A DNA stretch of 64,000 nucleotides from JANMOK01 sp031415055 (GTDB lineage: Bacteria; Pseudomonadota; Alphaproteobacteria; Rhodobacterales; Rhodobacteraceae): assembly GCA_031415055.1 (NCBI GenBank), contig JANOQZ010000035.1:22673-86672 (forward strand), in the 5' to 3' direction. Made by a program: the position numbers and the translations under genes. Positions within the stretch are counted from its first letter, which is position 1. Each line of letters starts with the position of its first letter. This document shows, in pieces, positions 42,845 through 51,689 of the stretch. Below the pieces are notes generated by a model. It saw nothing but the letters and a program-made list of their open reading frames with translations. It was not told the origin of the DNA and did no database searches.

Positions 42845-43641
42845 TCAACCGCCTTGAAATACCGGTCGGAACGCCAAGTCCAAAACGCCAGCATCGAAGA
42901 GCCAGCCGACGAAAACATGATCCGATCCGCGCGACCGATCAAGTTTTCAAACGGCACCATTCCAACGCCACCTGCAGCTTGGACGAAACGGCTGTCCTGC
43001 GAATTGTCGCGGTTATCGCCCATGAAAAAATACTCACCCGCTGGCACTTCAAACACCTTGGTGTTGTCGGCTGATCCCTCTTCGATATTTAACACCGCAT
43101 GGGTCACGCCGCCCGGTAATGTCTCGCGGGCTTGCTCGCTCAGGCATTCGCCGCCCATGCCGACAGGTTCGTTGTAACAGCGCGGAATGCCGCCCAGGGG
43201 TCCCTGACTCTCCTTGATTTCGGTGAACGTGCCGACGTCCACCTGCGGCGCTTGTACATCATTGATGAATAACTTGCCGCCCTTCATCTGCACCCGGTCG
43301 CCCGGCAGGCCGATCAAACGTTTGATGTAGTCTTCGCCATTGACCGGATGACGAAACACGATCACGTCGCCGCGTTCGGGTTCCTTGCCCAAGATGCGTC
43401 CGCTGATCGGGCACAGCGAGAACGGGCAGGAATAGCGCGAATAGCCATAGGCGAATTTGTTGACGAACAAAAAATCACCAATCAGCAGCGTTGATTTCAT
43501 TGAGCCTGAGGGTATCCAGAACGGTTGGAACAACAACGTGCGGATCAAACCTGCCAACAGAAGCGCGTAAACTATCGTCTTTATCGTCTCGACAAAGCCG
43601 CCTTCTTCCTTCGCTGCCATACCCGTCCTCTGATCTGCCAT
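42841..43641 (-). CDS. lepB: Signal peptidase I
   Basis: The 266-aa protein has one N-terminal transmembrane helix (about 20-40), the catalytic Ser47 in PSGSM, the general base Lys107 in YIKRLIGLPGD, and box E GDNRDNSQDSRF. It removes Sec and Tat signal peptides. It overlaps rnc at its stop and lies 42 bp after acpS in the order typical of the group. Confidence 0.96.
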   Translation of the reverse strand: MADQRTGMAAKEEGGFVETIKTIVYALLLAGLIRTLLFQPFWIPSGSMKSTLLIGDFLFVNKFAYGYSRYSCPFSLCPISGRILGKEPERGDVIVFRHPVNGEDYIKRLIGLPGDRVQMKGGKLFINDVQAPQVDVGTFTEIKESQGPLGGIPRCYNEPVGMGGECLSEQARETLPGGVTHAVLNIEEGSADNTKVFEVPAGEYFFMGDNRDNSQDSRFVQAAGGVGMVPFENLIGRADRIMFSSAGSSMLAFWTWRSDRYFKAVE

Positions 43642-43683
43642 GTTTTACCTCGACCGGCCTTCTCTCGTTTGTCGCTTCCCAAG

Positions 43684-44088
43684 TCAAGCCTGATGCGGAA
43701 CCGCTTCAATCACTACAAATGCCTGCGCCCAGGGGTGATCGTCTGTCAATGTGACGTGTAGCACCGCTGTGTGGCCGTCGGGAAGCATTCGGTCAAGCCG
43801 CGCTGCCGCACTGCCCTTGACGGTCATCGTCGGCTGGCCGCTGCGCAAATTGACCACGCCCATTTCTTTCCACGCTATCCCCATGCGCAGGCCGGTTCCC
43901 AATGCTTTGGAACAAGCTTCTTTCGCCGCCCAGCGCTTGGCATAAGACGCCGCACGGTCGTGGCGACGATCCGAGATATGCTGTTCAATATCGGTAAAGA
44001 CCCGCTGAATGAACCGGTCGCCAAACCGCGCAATCGTCTTTTCGATTCGCTCGATATTGGCAAGGTCAGAGCCGATGCCGAGGATCAT
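43684..44088 (-). CDS. acpS: Holo-[acyl-carrier-protein] synthase
   Basis: The 134-aa protein starts MILGIGSDLANIERIE, with the metal-binding Asp8, and has the KRWAAKEACSKALGTG motif with the catalytic Glu. It transfers 4'-phosphopantetheine from CoA to ACP. A truncated second copy of its 5' end lies 0.75 kb upstream at 44814-44960, so the gene has been separated from pdxJ by an insertion that duplicated part of it. The intact copy appears fully functional. Confidence 0.96.
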   Translation of the reverse strand: MILGIGSDLANIERIEKTIARFGDRFIQRVFTDIEQHISDRRHDRAASYAKRWAAKEACSKALGTGLRMGIAWKEMGVVNLRSGQPTMTVKGSAAARLDRMLPDGHTAVLHVTLTDDHPWAQAFVVIEAVPHQA

Positions 44089-44360
44089 TGTCGAATTGCC
44101 ATTCTATCGGGACGGAAGTTTGTGAAAGTGCGAAGCGCGAAGATACTATACCACAACTGCGCCCGACCAAATCAATAGGCGTAATATCCGTTGTCGTCAG
44201 ATCGAATTCCGCACAATTTGCCTCCCCCTCTGCTGGGCCACGATCCAGAAAAACAGATGTGGATTTGGCGAAAATGGTGACCGCAACAAATTTGCATTCA
44301 TTGCCAATCACATTGTTTGTGTCAGGCTTGCCAGAAATTCAGTTAGGATTTGAAAAGTCG

Positions 44361-44744
44361 ATGTCGAGACTCATGTTAGCGCTAGTCTTTTTCGCGACAA
44401 CTGCTCAATCTGACGATTTGAAAAGTTTTAAGATCGAAGCCGAAATCGAAGCAGGAAAATTGAAGGGGGTTCCTTGTGTCTTGAAGTCGAACGGCGCTTC
44501 CTTTCAGTTCTCGACTCCCGCCGACGTGGAAATTCTCTTTGGGGAAGACGGATTGGCTTTCATCGAAAGTTTGTCTTGCAAATACAAAGGCGTAACGCTT
44601 TCGACTCCGAGAATACCTGACGAAAGAACGATATCAGTGACATTTGATTTTGAGCCAGGACTTGGCCCAGTTTACTTTTACAAAAAGAATGGGGGTTTGA
44701 CTGGCTTTATCCAAGAAAATGGCGAGTTTGCGTGGGTTCGCTAA
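44361..44744 (+). CDS. Small predicted periplasmic protein of unknown family
   Basis: The 127-aa protein starts with a plausible signal peptide (MSRLMLALVFFATTAQS) and continues into a beta-rich domain (SFKIEAEIEAGKLKGVPCVLKSNG, VTFDFEPGLGPVYFY). No family is recognised. The open frame extends upstream to 44088, but that part looks like non-coding sequence and lacks the signal peptide. It sits in the islet between the two acpS copies, on the opposite strand, and is AT-rich, so it is probably acquired. Confidence 0.5.
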   Translation: MSRLMLALVFFATTAQSDDLKSFKIEAEIEAGKLKGVPCVLKSNGASFQFSTPADVEILFGEDGLAFIESLSCKYKGVTLSTPRIPDERTISVTFDFEPGLGPVYFYKKNGGLTGFIQENGEFAWVR

Positions 44745-44813
44745 CGAATTTGCCGGGCGAATTGACTACACACTCCGTCCCCTCACCAAGCGCTTCTTGT
44801 CTCGCCTCATCCA

Positions 44814-44960
44814 TTAAACCCCGCATCCGTCTTGCCTTCGGTCAGATATATGCTGTTCAATATCGGTAAAGACGCGCTGAATGAGCCGGTCGCCAAATCG
44901 TGCAATCGTGCCTTCGATGCGTTCGATGTTCGCAAGATCGGAACCAATACCAAGGATCAC
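44814..44960 (-). pseudogene. acpS: Truncated second acpS copy (5' fragment)
   Basis: The 48-codon frame starts at GTG 44960 and reads MILGIGSDLANIERIE, then through FTDIEQHISDRR, then loses similarity and stops at TAA (44814-44816). Over 43 residues it differs from the intact acpS at only a few positions, while many third bases differ, so it is a diverged homologue rather than a recent exact duplication. It lacks the catalytic Glu and most of the fold. It lies at the native acpS position next to pdxJ, so it is probably the displaced remnant of the original gene. Confidence 0.85.
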
Positions 44961-45045
44961 GCCAAAACATCCCCTACATACCCGCAGCGGACTTCGTCGG
45001 AAAATTGCGGGAAAATCAAGGGCTGGCGTAGCCAGAAAGAGAAGC

Positions 45046-45327
45046 CTAAGCCGCCTTATGCGCCTTCACATAGGCCTTCAGCACATTCTGCATCCGCGTC
45101 AAATGCCCCTTACCGTTCGCGGTTTCATAGAAATAAGCGAAAACTTCGGGGTCGATGCGAAGGTGGACCGATTTTGAGCCGCGCGGCGGTTCCCAGACGG
45201 CATTCGCCCAGAACTCGTCCCCCAGTGCCTCACCTTCCGGCGCGTCGGGGTCATGGAACAATTCGCCTCGGTCATGCATCGCCCGGATTTCTTCGAGCGA
45301 AGCCCGCCTTATATCTTCCTTTTTCAT
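45046..45327 (-). CDS. brnA: BrnA-type antitoxin
   Basis: The 93-aa protein matches BrnA: N-terminal RRASLEEIRAMHDRGELFHDPDAPEGEALGDEFW and a C-terminal ribbon-helix-helix-like region (SKSVHLRIDPEVFAYFYETANGKGHLTRMQNVLKAYV). BrnA binds BrnT and represses the operon. The ATG at 45327 has a strong GGAGG site and lies within the brnT 3' end, a 56-nt overlap. It ends 85 bp before the acpS fragment. Confidence 0.9.
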   Translation of the reverse strand: MKKEDIRRASLEEIRAMHDRGELFHDPDAPEGEALGDEFWANAVWEPPRGSKSVHLRIDPEVFAYFYETANGKGHLTRMQNVLKAYVKAHKAA

Positions 45328-45565
45328 CAGTGCCTCCTTTCCACGCGGTGATCAACCGCATGCCATTATTTCGGACGGTCCAGACAACCACATAACAATC
45401 CTTGCCAACCATTCCGACGGACCTGTAGCGAATTTCTCCGTAATCCTTGCGGTCATCAATGACGGTTGCAACCCAACCTTCAAAAATAAGGCCGACATCT
45501 ATCAAATCGACATGCCTTTGGAGCAACAACAACCGGCGTTTGTCCTCTTTCCATTCGAACTGCAA
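45272..45565 (-). CDS. brnT: BrnT-type ribonuclease toxin
   Basis: The 97-aa protein fits the BrnT fold (RelE-like): FEWKEDKRRLLLLQRHVDLIDVGLIFEG, DDRKDYGEIRYRSVGMV, VVVWTVRNNGMRLITAW. BrnT toxins cut RNA and arrest growth. The start is TTG 45565. The gene precedes brnA, the usual toxin-first order for this family. The long overlap with brnA means antitoxin translation begins inside the toxin gene. Confidence 0.88.
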   Translation of the reverse strand: MQFEWKEDKRRLLLLQRHVDLIDVGLIFEGWVATVIDDRKDYGEIRYRSVGMVGKDCYVVVWTVRNNGMRLITAWKGGTDEKGRYKAGFARRNPGDA

Positions 45566-45654
45566 AACAATAGTTTCCCAATAGCTACCCGTGTATACAG
45601 GCAGGTTTCGACCCGTGGGATAGTGGCCAAAGTTTTACGGCGCATTAACGGTCG

Positions 45655-45684
45655 ATGTGTACACTATTTGTGGACACATTTCAA
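45655..45684 (-). promoter_or_regulatory. brnTA operator and promoter
   Basis: An inverted repeat ATGTGTACAC (45655-45664), TATTT spacer, GTGGACACAT (45670-45679), with one mismatch, lies 90 bp upstream of brnT. On the minus strand, TTGAAA (45679-45684) and TACACA (45656-45661) with a 17-bp spacer are candidate -35 and -10 elements, with the repeat between and over them. BrnA-type repressors bind such repeats in their own promoter. The pairing is inferred. Confidence 0.5.
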
Positions 45685-45699
45685 CGAAAAGATTCGAGC

Positions 45700-46485
45700 C
45701 TAGGCGGCGCTTTTACCAATCACCATCGCCCGAGCGTCATCCATGAGCACCCGCATCCGTTTAATCGCCGGATCTAACCCGCTGAATATCGCCTCGCCTA
45801 CCAGAAAATGCCCGATGTTCAACTCCATCACTTCGGGAAATGCCGCCACTGGCTTGACCGTGTCATAGGCCAACCCATGTCCGACATGCACTTCCAAGCC
45901 CAGTGAATGGGCAAAGACAGACATGGAACGCAGCCGCTCCAACTCGGCATCACGCCGGTCAAAATGCCCCTCCGCATGCGCGTCGCAATAAGCCCCGGCG
46001 TGCAATTCCACCACCGGCGCGCCGATCCGCGCTGCCGATTCAATCTGCCGCGCGTCCGCCGCAATAAAAATTGAAACCCGGCATCCGGCTTCAGCCAATG
46101 GCGCGATGAAATGCGCCAGCCGGTTCTCTTCCCGCGCCACGTCCAACCCGCCCTCGGTCGTGCGTTCCTCGCGCTTTTCGGGCACCAGACAAACTGCATG
46201 CGGCTTGTAGCGCAGCGCGATCTTTTGCATCTCGTTGGTTGCCGCCATTTCAAAATTGAGCGGCACGCTCAACGCAGCCATCAGCCCATCAATATCCGCG
46301 TCCGTAATATGCCGCCGGTCCTCACGCAAATGCGCGGTGATTCCATCAGCACCCGCAGCTTCAGCCAATTTTGCTGCCCGAATAGGGTCTGGATAGGCTC
46401 CTCCCCGCGCATTGCGCACTGTCGCCACATGATCAATGTTGACGCCAAGCCGCAGCCTGCCCAATGGAAAGTTGTCCTTGGTCAT
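45700..46485 (-). CDS. pdxJ: Pyridoxine 5'-phosphate synthase
   Basis: The 261-aa TIM-barrel protein has RLGVNIDHVATVRNARGG, GITAHLREDRRHI, the catalytic Glu in NFEMAATNEM, and LEVHVGHGLAYDTVKP with the essential His, and ELNIGHFLVGEAIF. It condenses 1-deoxyxylulose 5-phosphate with 3-amino-1-hydroxyacetone phosphate. In Rhodobacterales it is normally adjacent to acpS; here 1.6 kb of insert separates them. Confidence 0.96.
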   Translation of the reverse strand: MTKDNFPLGRLRLGVNIDHVATVRNARGGAYPDPIRAAKLAEAAGADGITAHLREDRRHITDADIDGLMAALSVPLNFEMAATNEMQKIALRYKPHAVCLVPEKREERTTEGGLDVAREENRLAHFIAPLAEAGCRVSIFIAADARQIESAARIGAPVVELHAGAYCDAHAEGHFDRRDAELERLRSMSVFAHSLGLEVHVGHGLAYDTVKPVAAFPEVMELNIGHFLVGEAIFSGLDPAIKRMRVLMDDARAMVIGKSAA

Positions 46486-46515
46486 TTCAAAGCCCTACCC
46501 GAAAACCCAAACATC

Positions 46516-47172
46516 TTAATTCGATGAAATGGCCAAGTCAGCCGCTCTTTGTTTTTCGTGCAGCTTTTGCCGTGCTCGCTCCAAAAACTTGGCACGCCTA
46601 CGTTTTTGATAGGCAACAATCAAAGGAGCCGTCAGGTAATAGCTGATCGCGGCGAACACCAAGCCGGGCAGGATACCCCCGATCAAATAGGGAAACAGCA
46701 ATTCATGCCAAAAAACTGCCAGTTTGCCCCAAGGCGCTTTGCCCCATCCGGCCCAACTGCCGACAACCTGCCACATGCCGACAAACCCATCAGCAAAAGC
46801 TTCGACCAAACCAACCGGCGTGTGGAAGTCTGACCCAAGGCCGAATATTTTTCGCCCTGTCCATAGCGAAATGCCTGCGATGAACGGCAATGTAATAGGG
46901 TTCACAGCAAACGTTGCTACGATCCCGGCGATGATGTTGCCGCGCACGATCCAAGCAAATAGCGCACCCAGTACCAGATGCAGGCCAAAAAACGGTGTGA
47001 ATGACGCAAACAACCCTGCGGCAAAGCCCAGCGCAATTTTGTGCGGCGTGTCAGGAATTCGTTTGATTCGGTGCGAGTAATATTCAATCCCGCGTCGCCA
47101 TCCTTTGCGCGGATAGATCGCTTCTCTGGCCCTTTGCCAGATCGTTGCTTGATCCCGCCGCTTGAAAACCAT
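46516..47172 (-). CDS. DUF2062 membrane protein
   Basis: The 218-aa protein has the DUF2062 core: RIKRIPDTPHKIALGFAAGLFASFTPFFGLH, VRGNIIAGIVATFAVNPITLPFIAG, and a later hydrophobic span FPYLIGGILPGLVFAAISYYL. Function is unknown, but the gene is a constant neighbour of rsh and pdxJ in this order. The ATG at 47172 is used. It lies between rsh (53 bp upstream) and pdxJ (30 bp downstream). Confidence 0.88.
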   Translation of the reverse strand: MVFKRRDQATIWQRAREAIYPRKGWRRGIEYYSHRIKRIPDTPHKIALGFAAGLFASFTPFFGLHLVLGALFAWIVRGNIIAGIVATFAVNPITLPFIAGISLWTGRKIFGLGSDFHTPVGLVEAFADGFVGMWQVVGSWAGWGKAPWGKLAVFWHELLFPYLIGGILPGLVFAAISYYLTAPLIVAYQKRRRAKFLERARQKLHEKQRAADLAISSN

Positions 47173-47225
47173 TTCCTTCGTAACCCTATTCGCGTCGTAT
47201 TTCGCTGATCCGGCCCCCGCTCGAA

Positions 47226-49430
47226 TCAGTTCGCCGCAGTTCCTTCTAGCGCCCCAAACCCAGCCCGGTAACGTGACACTTCCGTCACATCAGAATCGGC
47301 CTCGAGCGCCGTTCTGATATGTAAGAGGTGTTCGACATCGCGCACGTCTATATCTATCACCATTCGGTAAAAATCCGGTTTCCGATCCGTGAACAAAATG
47401 TCACTGATATTGGCAGAATGCTCACCAATTAGGGTGCAAATGCGGCCTAAAACGCCCGAATCATTGGCCATTGTAACCGCCAGTCGACCACGATGCATCG
47501 CTTGCATCTCGCCCTCGGTCCAACGCAGGTCGATCCAGCGTTGCGGTTGATCCTCAAACCGCACCAAGGTGTCGCAATCAATAGCATGCACTTCCACGCC
47601 CTTGCCTTTGATGCCGATGCCGACAATCCGTTCGCCCGGCAAAGGGTTGCAGCACTTCGCCGGATAGGAGGTTTGGTTTGAATTCAGGCCAATCACTGGT
47701 GGCTGGTTGTCTTTCTTTGACGTCTTAACTGCCCCCGCCCGCATCAACTCGGGGTATAGCACTTCGACCAATTCACTACCGGTCATCTCGGCCGCACCCA
47801 GCATGGCCAGCAACTCTTCCTCATCGACCAAAGACAACGATTTGGCCGCAGTCTTAAGAGCCTTGTCGGTGGCTTTCTTGCCAATTCGCTCCAACGCAAC
47901 ACGGGCAATTTCCTGCCCCAGACGAATATGCCCGGCCCGATGCTCTTCTCGCAATGATCGGCGAATTGCTGATTTCGCCCGGCCAGTAATGGCAATTTCT
48001 TCCCAACTCGGCTGCGGTCGCTGCCCCTCGGCGCGAATGATCGTCACCGATTGCCCGTTGCGTAACCTTGTCCACAGCGGCACCCGCTGCCCGTCCACCT
48101 TGGCGCCAACGCAGGAATTGCCGATGCGCGTGTGAATCGCATAAGCAAAATCAATCGGCGTTGCCCCACGCGGCAGCTTGATCACCTCGCCTTTCGGGGT
48201 GAAACAGAACACTTGGTCCTGAAACATCTCCAGCTTCACATGTTCCAGAAAATCGTCCGGATTGTCAGCCGCTTCAAACCCCTCAGCCAGTCCGCGCAAC
48301 CAGGTGAACGGGTCCACCGCAAACGGGTTCTCAAACCGTGCCCCATCGCGATACGACCAATGCGCTGCCACGCCCGACTCCGCCACTTCGTGCATTTCCT
48401 GCGTGCGGATCTGCACTTCCACCCGCTTGGCATCGCGCCCCGAAACAGTGGTGTGGATCGAACGATAGCCGTTCGATTTGGGCTGGCTGATATAGTCCTT
48501 GAACCGCCCCGGAACCGCGTTCCAGTGCTGATGCACAGCGCCCAAAGCACGATAGGCATCATTCACATCCTTGGTGATAATTCGAAACCCATAAATGTCG
48601 GAAAGCCGGTGGAATCCCTCCTTTTTTTCCTCCATCTTGCGCCAGATTGAATAGGGCTTTTTCTCGCGGCCAAACACATCCGCCTCAACGCCAACGTCCT
48701 TCAGCGCTTCGCGTATGTCGTTGGTAATTTGCGGAATCAAATCGCCGGTTTCGCTGCGCAGCGTCAGAAACCGCCGCAGAATCGAACTTCGCGCTTCGGG
48801 GTTTAGAACCTTGAAACAAATGTCTTCTAGTTCTTCGCGCATGGACTGCATCCCCATGCGCCCCGCCAATGGCGCGTATATATCCATCGTCTCGCGGGCT
48901 TTGCGCTTTTGCTTGTCCTCTGGCAGCGCCTTGATCGTGCGCATATTGTGCAACCGGTCACCCAGCTTGACCAACAGCACCCGCAAATCTTTTGACATCG
49001 CCATCAACAGCTTGCGGAAATTTTCCGCCTGTTCGGTTTCCACCGACGACAATTCCAAGTTGGTCAGCTTGGTCACGCCATCGACCAACTGCGCAATCTC
49101 CTCGCCAAATCGCTTGGAAATCTCGCCATAGGTCGACTTGGTGTCTTCAATCGTGTCGTGCAGCAGCGCTGTCACAATCGTTGCATCATCCAAGCGCAAT
49201 TCGGTCAGCAAAGCCGCAACTTCGACGGGATGTGTGAAGTAGGGGTCGCCCGAGCGGCGCAACTGCCCTTCGTGCATCGCCTTGCCATAGGCGAAAGCCT
49301 TGCGGATCAACGCTTCGTCGGTGACCGGGTTATAAATCCGCACCAGCTCGATCAGATCGTCTACGTCAATCGTGCGAGCAGCGCCGCGTTCGGGCGGCTT
49401 GGTCGGCGAAAGTGCCGCCGACTTGACCAT
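47226..49430 (-). CDS. rsh: Bifunctional (p)ppGpp synthetase/hydrolase (RSH)
   Basis: The 734-aa protein has an N-terminal HD hydrolase domain with YFTHPVEVAALL and LLHDTIEDT (His/Asp present), and then a synthetase domain (GFHRLSDIYGFRIITKDVNDAYRALG, YISQPKSNGYRSIHTTV). TGS (CFTPKGEVIKLPRGATPIDFAYAIHT), a zinc/CC region (PAKCCNPLPGERIVG) and a C-terminal ACT domain follow. As the single RSH of an alphaproteobacterium it both makes and degrades the alarmone. It follows rpoZ by 1 nt, a widespread pairing. Confidence 0.96.
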   Translation of the reverse strand: MVKSAALSPTKPPERGAARTIDVDDLIELVRIYNPVTDEALIRKAFAYGKAMHEGQLRRSGDPYFTHPVEVAALLTELRLDDATIVTALLHDTIEDTKSTYGEISKRFGEEIAQLVDGVTKLTNLELSSVETEQAENFRKLLMAMSKDLRVLLVKLGDRLHNMRTIKALPEDKQKRKARETMDIYAPLAGRMGMQSMREELEDICFKVLNPEARSSILRRFLTLRSETGDLIPQITNDIREALKDVGVEADVFGREKKPYSIWRKMEEKKEGFHRLSDIYGFRIITKDVNDAYRALGAVHQHWNAVPGRFKDYISQPKSNGYRSIHTTVSGRDAKRVEVQIRTQEMHEVAESGVAAHWSYRDGARFENPFAVDPFTWLRGLAEGFEAADNPDDFLEHVKLEMFQDQVFCFTPKGEVIKLPRGATPIDFAYAIHTRIGNSCVGAKVDGQRVPLWTRLRNGQSVTIIRAEGQRPQPSWEEIAITGRAKSAIRRSLREEHRAGHIRLGQEIARVALERIGKKATDKALKTAAKSLSLVDEEELLAMLGAAEMTGSELVEVLYPELMRAGAVKTSKKDNQPPVIGLNSNQTSYPAKCCNPLPGERIVGIGIKGKGVEVHAIDCDTLVRFEDQPQRWIDLRWTEGEMQAMHRGRLAVTMANDSGVLGRICTLIGEHSANISDILFTDRKPDFYRMVIDIDVRDVEHLLHIRTALEADSDVTEVSRYRAGFGALEGTAAN

Positions 49431-49431
49431 G

Positions 49432-49785
49432 TTAGCGCGGGTCCTGTGCTTCCATCAGGGCGCGAAGCAGCTTTTCTTCCGACAAATCGTCTTCTGGCCG
49501 GTCCGGCGTCGAACTGCCCATCAAAAGCGCCATTGCGTCCTCTTCCGGCTCATCGACCTCAATCTGGCGCTGGTTGGCGGCAATCGCACTTTCGCGCAAC
49601 TGATCAGCCGTCAACGTTTCATCAGCGATTTCGCGCAAAGCGACGACCGGATTCTTGTCGTTATCGCGCGGCACGGTCAGTGGCGAACCGGTCGCCAATT
49701 CCCGCGCCCGATGCGCGGCCAGCATCACCAGTTCGAACCGGTTTGGAACCTTGTCAACGCAGTCTTCAACGGTCACACGCGCCAT
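49432..49785 (-). CDS. rpoZ: RNA polymerase omega subunit
   Basis: The 117-aa protein begins MARVTVEDCVDKVPNRFELVMLAAHRARELATGSP, the omega core, and has an acidic C-terminal extension usual in alphaproteobacteria. It aids RNA polymerase assembly and mediates part of the ppGpp response. The ATG at 49785 is correct; an upstream in-frame start at 49884 is not homologous. It heads the leftward operon that continues through rsh. Confidence 0.95.
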   Translation of the reverse strand: MARVTVEDCVDKVPNRFELVMLAAHRARELATGSPLTVPRDNDKNPVVALREIADETLTADQLRESAIAANQRQIEVDEPEEDAMALLMGSSTPDRPEDDLSEEKLLRALMEAQDPR

Positions 49786-49994
49786 GTAAATGCGATCCTC
49801 ATTGCGGAGATGGAATGGAATTGTGCCAGATAATGCTGCAAGGCGCAAAACGCAAGCCGCAATTGGCCGCAGGTAAACAACCAAACCGCGTTGCAGATTT
49901 GCGCAACCGCTATGTAACGCGTCAGCTTCGCAAAAACACCGTTCAACGCAATTCTCGCGTCAGACCATAACGGTCGCAACCAACGGAGCGAGAA

Positions 49995-50417
49995 ATGACA
50001 AAAATTACCAAACTCTTGGCCAGTGCATTGACCGCCGTCACTCTGGCGACCACCAGCAACGCCGCAGATAGTACCGCCGCCGAAGCCTTCGCCGCCGCCC
50101 GCCTTGCCCATTTCGGTACTGGCAATGTTGAGGCTCTGCTGGCGCAATACAGCGACGACGCCACAATCGTGTCGCCGATGGGCGTTATCGACAGTGCTGA
50201 GGGTCGTCGCAGCATGATCGAAGGTATCATCGATGAATTCGCCCAGCCCGGAGTCACGTTCGCATTGATCTCGCAAAAAGCGACCGGCGACCTCGTGCAA
50301 TTCGTCTGGTCCGCCGTGACCAACAGCAACGTTTATGACCTAGGGGTCGAGACCTACGTGCTGCACGACGGCAAAGCGGTCTACCAGACATTCGCCGCCA
50401 AAGTTTCCCCGAAATAA
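49995..50417 (+). CDS. Secreted SnoaL/NTF2-like protein
   Basis: The 140-aa protein has a signal peptide (MTKITKLLASALTAVTLATTSNAA) and an NTF2-like fold: AEAFAAARLAHFGTGNVEALLAQYSDDATIVSPMGVIDSAEGRRSMIEGII and a C-terminal beta meander. The family contains small-molecule-binding and isomerase-like proteins; no catalytic role can be assigned. The ATG has CGGAGCGAG upstream. The following small gene begins 24 nt later, so they are probably co-transcribed. Confidence 0.8.
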   Translation: MTKITKLLASALTAVTLATTSNAADSTAAEAFAAARLAHFGTGNVEALLAQYSDDATIVSPMGVIDSAEGRRSMIEGIIDEFAQPGVTFALISQKATGDLVQFVWSAVTNSNVYDLGVETYVLHDGKAVYQTFAAKVSPK

Positions 50418-50441
50418 TCGTTGAAAAGGAAGGATAAAATC

Positions 50442-50729
50442 ATGCGCACCATGCTCAAGGCCCAGTTGAATATCGAAACTGGCAACCTCGCCATCGCTGA
50501 CGGTTCAATCGCCGATATTTTCGCCAAAGTCTTTGGCCGCTGCCAACCAGAAGCAACCTATTTCATGGTCGAGAACGGCCTGCGCACCGTCATCGCCATT
50601 TTTGACCTGAAATCACCCGACATGATCCCCACTCTCGCCGAACCACTGTTTCAAAGCCTCGGTGCCACCGTCAATTTCTGGCCGGTGATGTCGGCAGATG
50701 AACTGCAAAAAGGGCTTATGGCTCAATAA
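50442..50729 (+). CDS. Small conserved-looking protein of unknown function
   Basis: The 95-aa protein (MRTMLKAQLNIETGNLAIADGSIADIF ...) is compact, has no signal peptide or membrane segment and probably an alpha/beta fold (MVENGLRTVIAIFDLKSP). The strong AAGGAAGGA ribosome site before the ATG supports it. It follows the SnoaL-like gene by 24 nt. Its last 14 bp overlap the convergent LysR gene. I do not recognise a family. Confidence 0.7.
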   Translation: MRTMLKAQLNIETGNLAIADGSIADIFAKVFGRCQPEATYFMVENGLRTVIAIFDLKSPDMIPTLAEPLFQSLGATVNFWPVMSADELQKGLMAQ

Positions 50730-51669
50730 CCAGACCCGGTTCCGGATTGAACCCCGCCACGCGGTGGCCGTGCAATTCGGCCACCGCGCGACCAGCAAGG
50801 TCACCTGCGGCCTGCTTCCAGATTTGCACGATGAACTCGGTCACCGCTTTCACCCGCGCCAATTGCCGCAAATCGCGTCGGGTGATCATATAAACTTCCG
50901 GTAGCCCGATTATCCCCGGGGCAACGGCCAGTAAATCCGCCTCACCCGCCGCCGCAATCGCCGGAAAACATCCAATGCCGACACCCGCCTTTGTTGCTGC
51001 CATCAACGGCAGCAGTTCGTTGGACCGCATCACCACCTGCGCTCCGGCAATCTGCGCTTCCAGCCAACGGATGCCGGGCATTCCTATCAAACTTTCATCG
51101 AACAAAATCATCTTGTGGCCGTTAAAATCTGCCCGCAAGGGCATACCAAACCGCTCGAGATAGTGCCTTGTCGCCCATAAGCTTATCGCCACCGACCCCA
51201 ATCTGCGCACGGACAGGCTCTGTTGGTCCGGCGGACGGTTTCTAATCGCAATATCTGCCTCGCCGCGTGTGAGGTTGAGAAACGAATGCCCAGTGCGCAC
51301 TTCCAGCGTCAGGCTAGGAAATTGCGCGACGAAGCGGTCCATATTCGGGGCCAGCACCTTAAATACAAAAAACTCGGGGGCGGTGATCGACACCGTGCCT
51401 TCGGGACGTTTGTCATCGCCGCGAACGCGCGCCGCCAGCGCCGCCGTCGCCATCTCGATCCCTTGCACCGCAACGATGATCTGTTGCCCAGCCTTTGTCA
51501 GCACGCAGCCATCACTACGTCGTTCGAACAACTTCGCGCCCAGTGAACTTTCCAACGAATCCAGCCGCCGCAACACCGTCGCTCGGTCGACTCGCAGCTC
51601 GACCGCCGCCGCCTGCATCGAGCCGCCACGGTGAATTGCCAGCATATAGCGCAGATGGTCCCATTCCAT
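50716..51669 (-). CDS. LysR-family transcriptional regulator
   Basis: The 317-aa protein has the LysR winged helix (HLRYMLAIHRGGSMQAAAVELRVDRATVLRRLDSLE) and a type 2 periplasmic-binding effector domain (PEGTVSITAPEFFVFKVLAP). The ATG at 51669 matches the family start; the in-frame extension from 51780 does not. It is convergent with the two small plus-strand genes and lies 20 bp after folK. It may regulate the SnoaL-like pair, but adjacency is the only hint. Confidence 0.9.
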   Translation of the reverse strand: MEWDHLRYMLAIHRGGSMQAAAVELRVDRATVLRRLDSLESSLGAKLFERRSDGCVLTKAGQQIIVAVQGIEMATAALAARVRGDDKRPEGTVSITAPEFFVFKVLAPNMDRFVAQFPSLTLEVRTGHSFLNLTRGEADIAIRNRPPDQQSLSVRRLGSVAISLWATRHYLERFGMPLRADFNGHKMILFDESLIGMPGIRWLEAQIAGAQVVMRSNELLPLMAATKAGVGIGCFPAIAAAGEADLLAVAPGIIGLPEVYMITRRDLRQLARVKAVTEFIVQIWKQAAGDLAGRAVAELHGHRVAGFNPEPGLVIEP

Positions 51670-51689
51670 CGCCCAATCATAGCAACAGA

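Noticed and set aside
44066..44311. An 81-codon minus-strand frame starting at GTG and ending inside acpS
   Set aside because: It has acceptable codon composition, but it overlaps the acpS start, has no clear ribosome site and no recognisable family. It may be a gene remnant in the islet; too weak to annotate.
49158..49970. A 270-codon frame antisense to rsh and rpoZ
   Set aside because: Composition of an antisense shadow; both minus-strand genes are certain.
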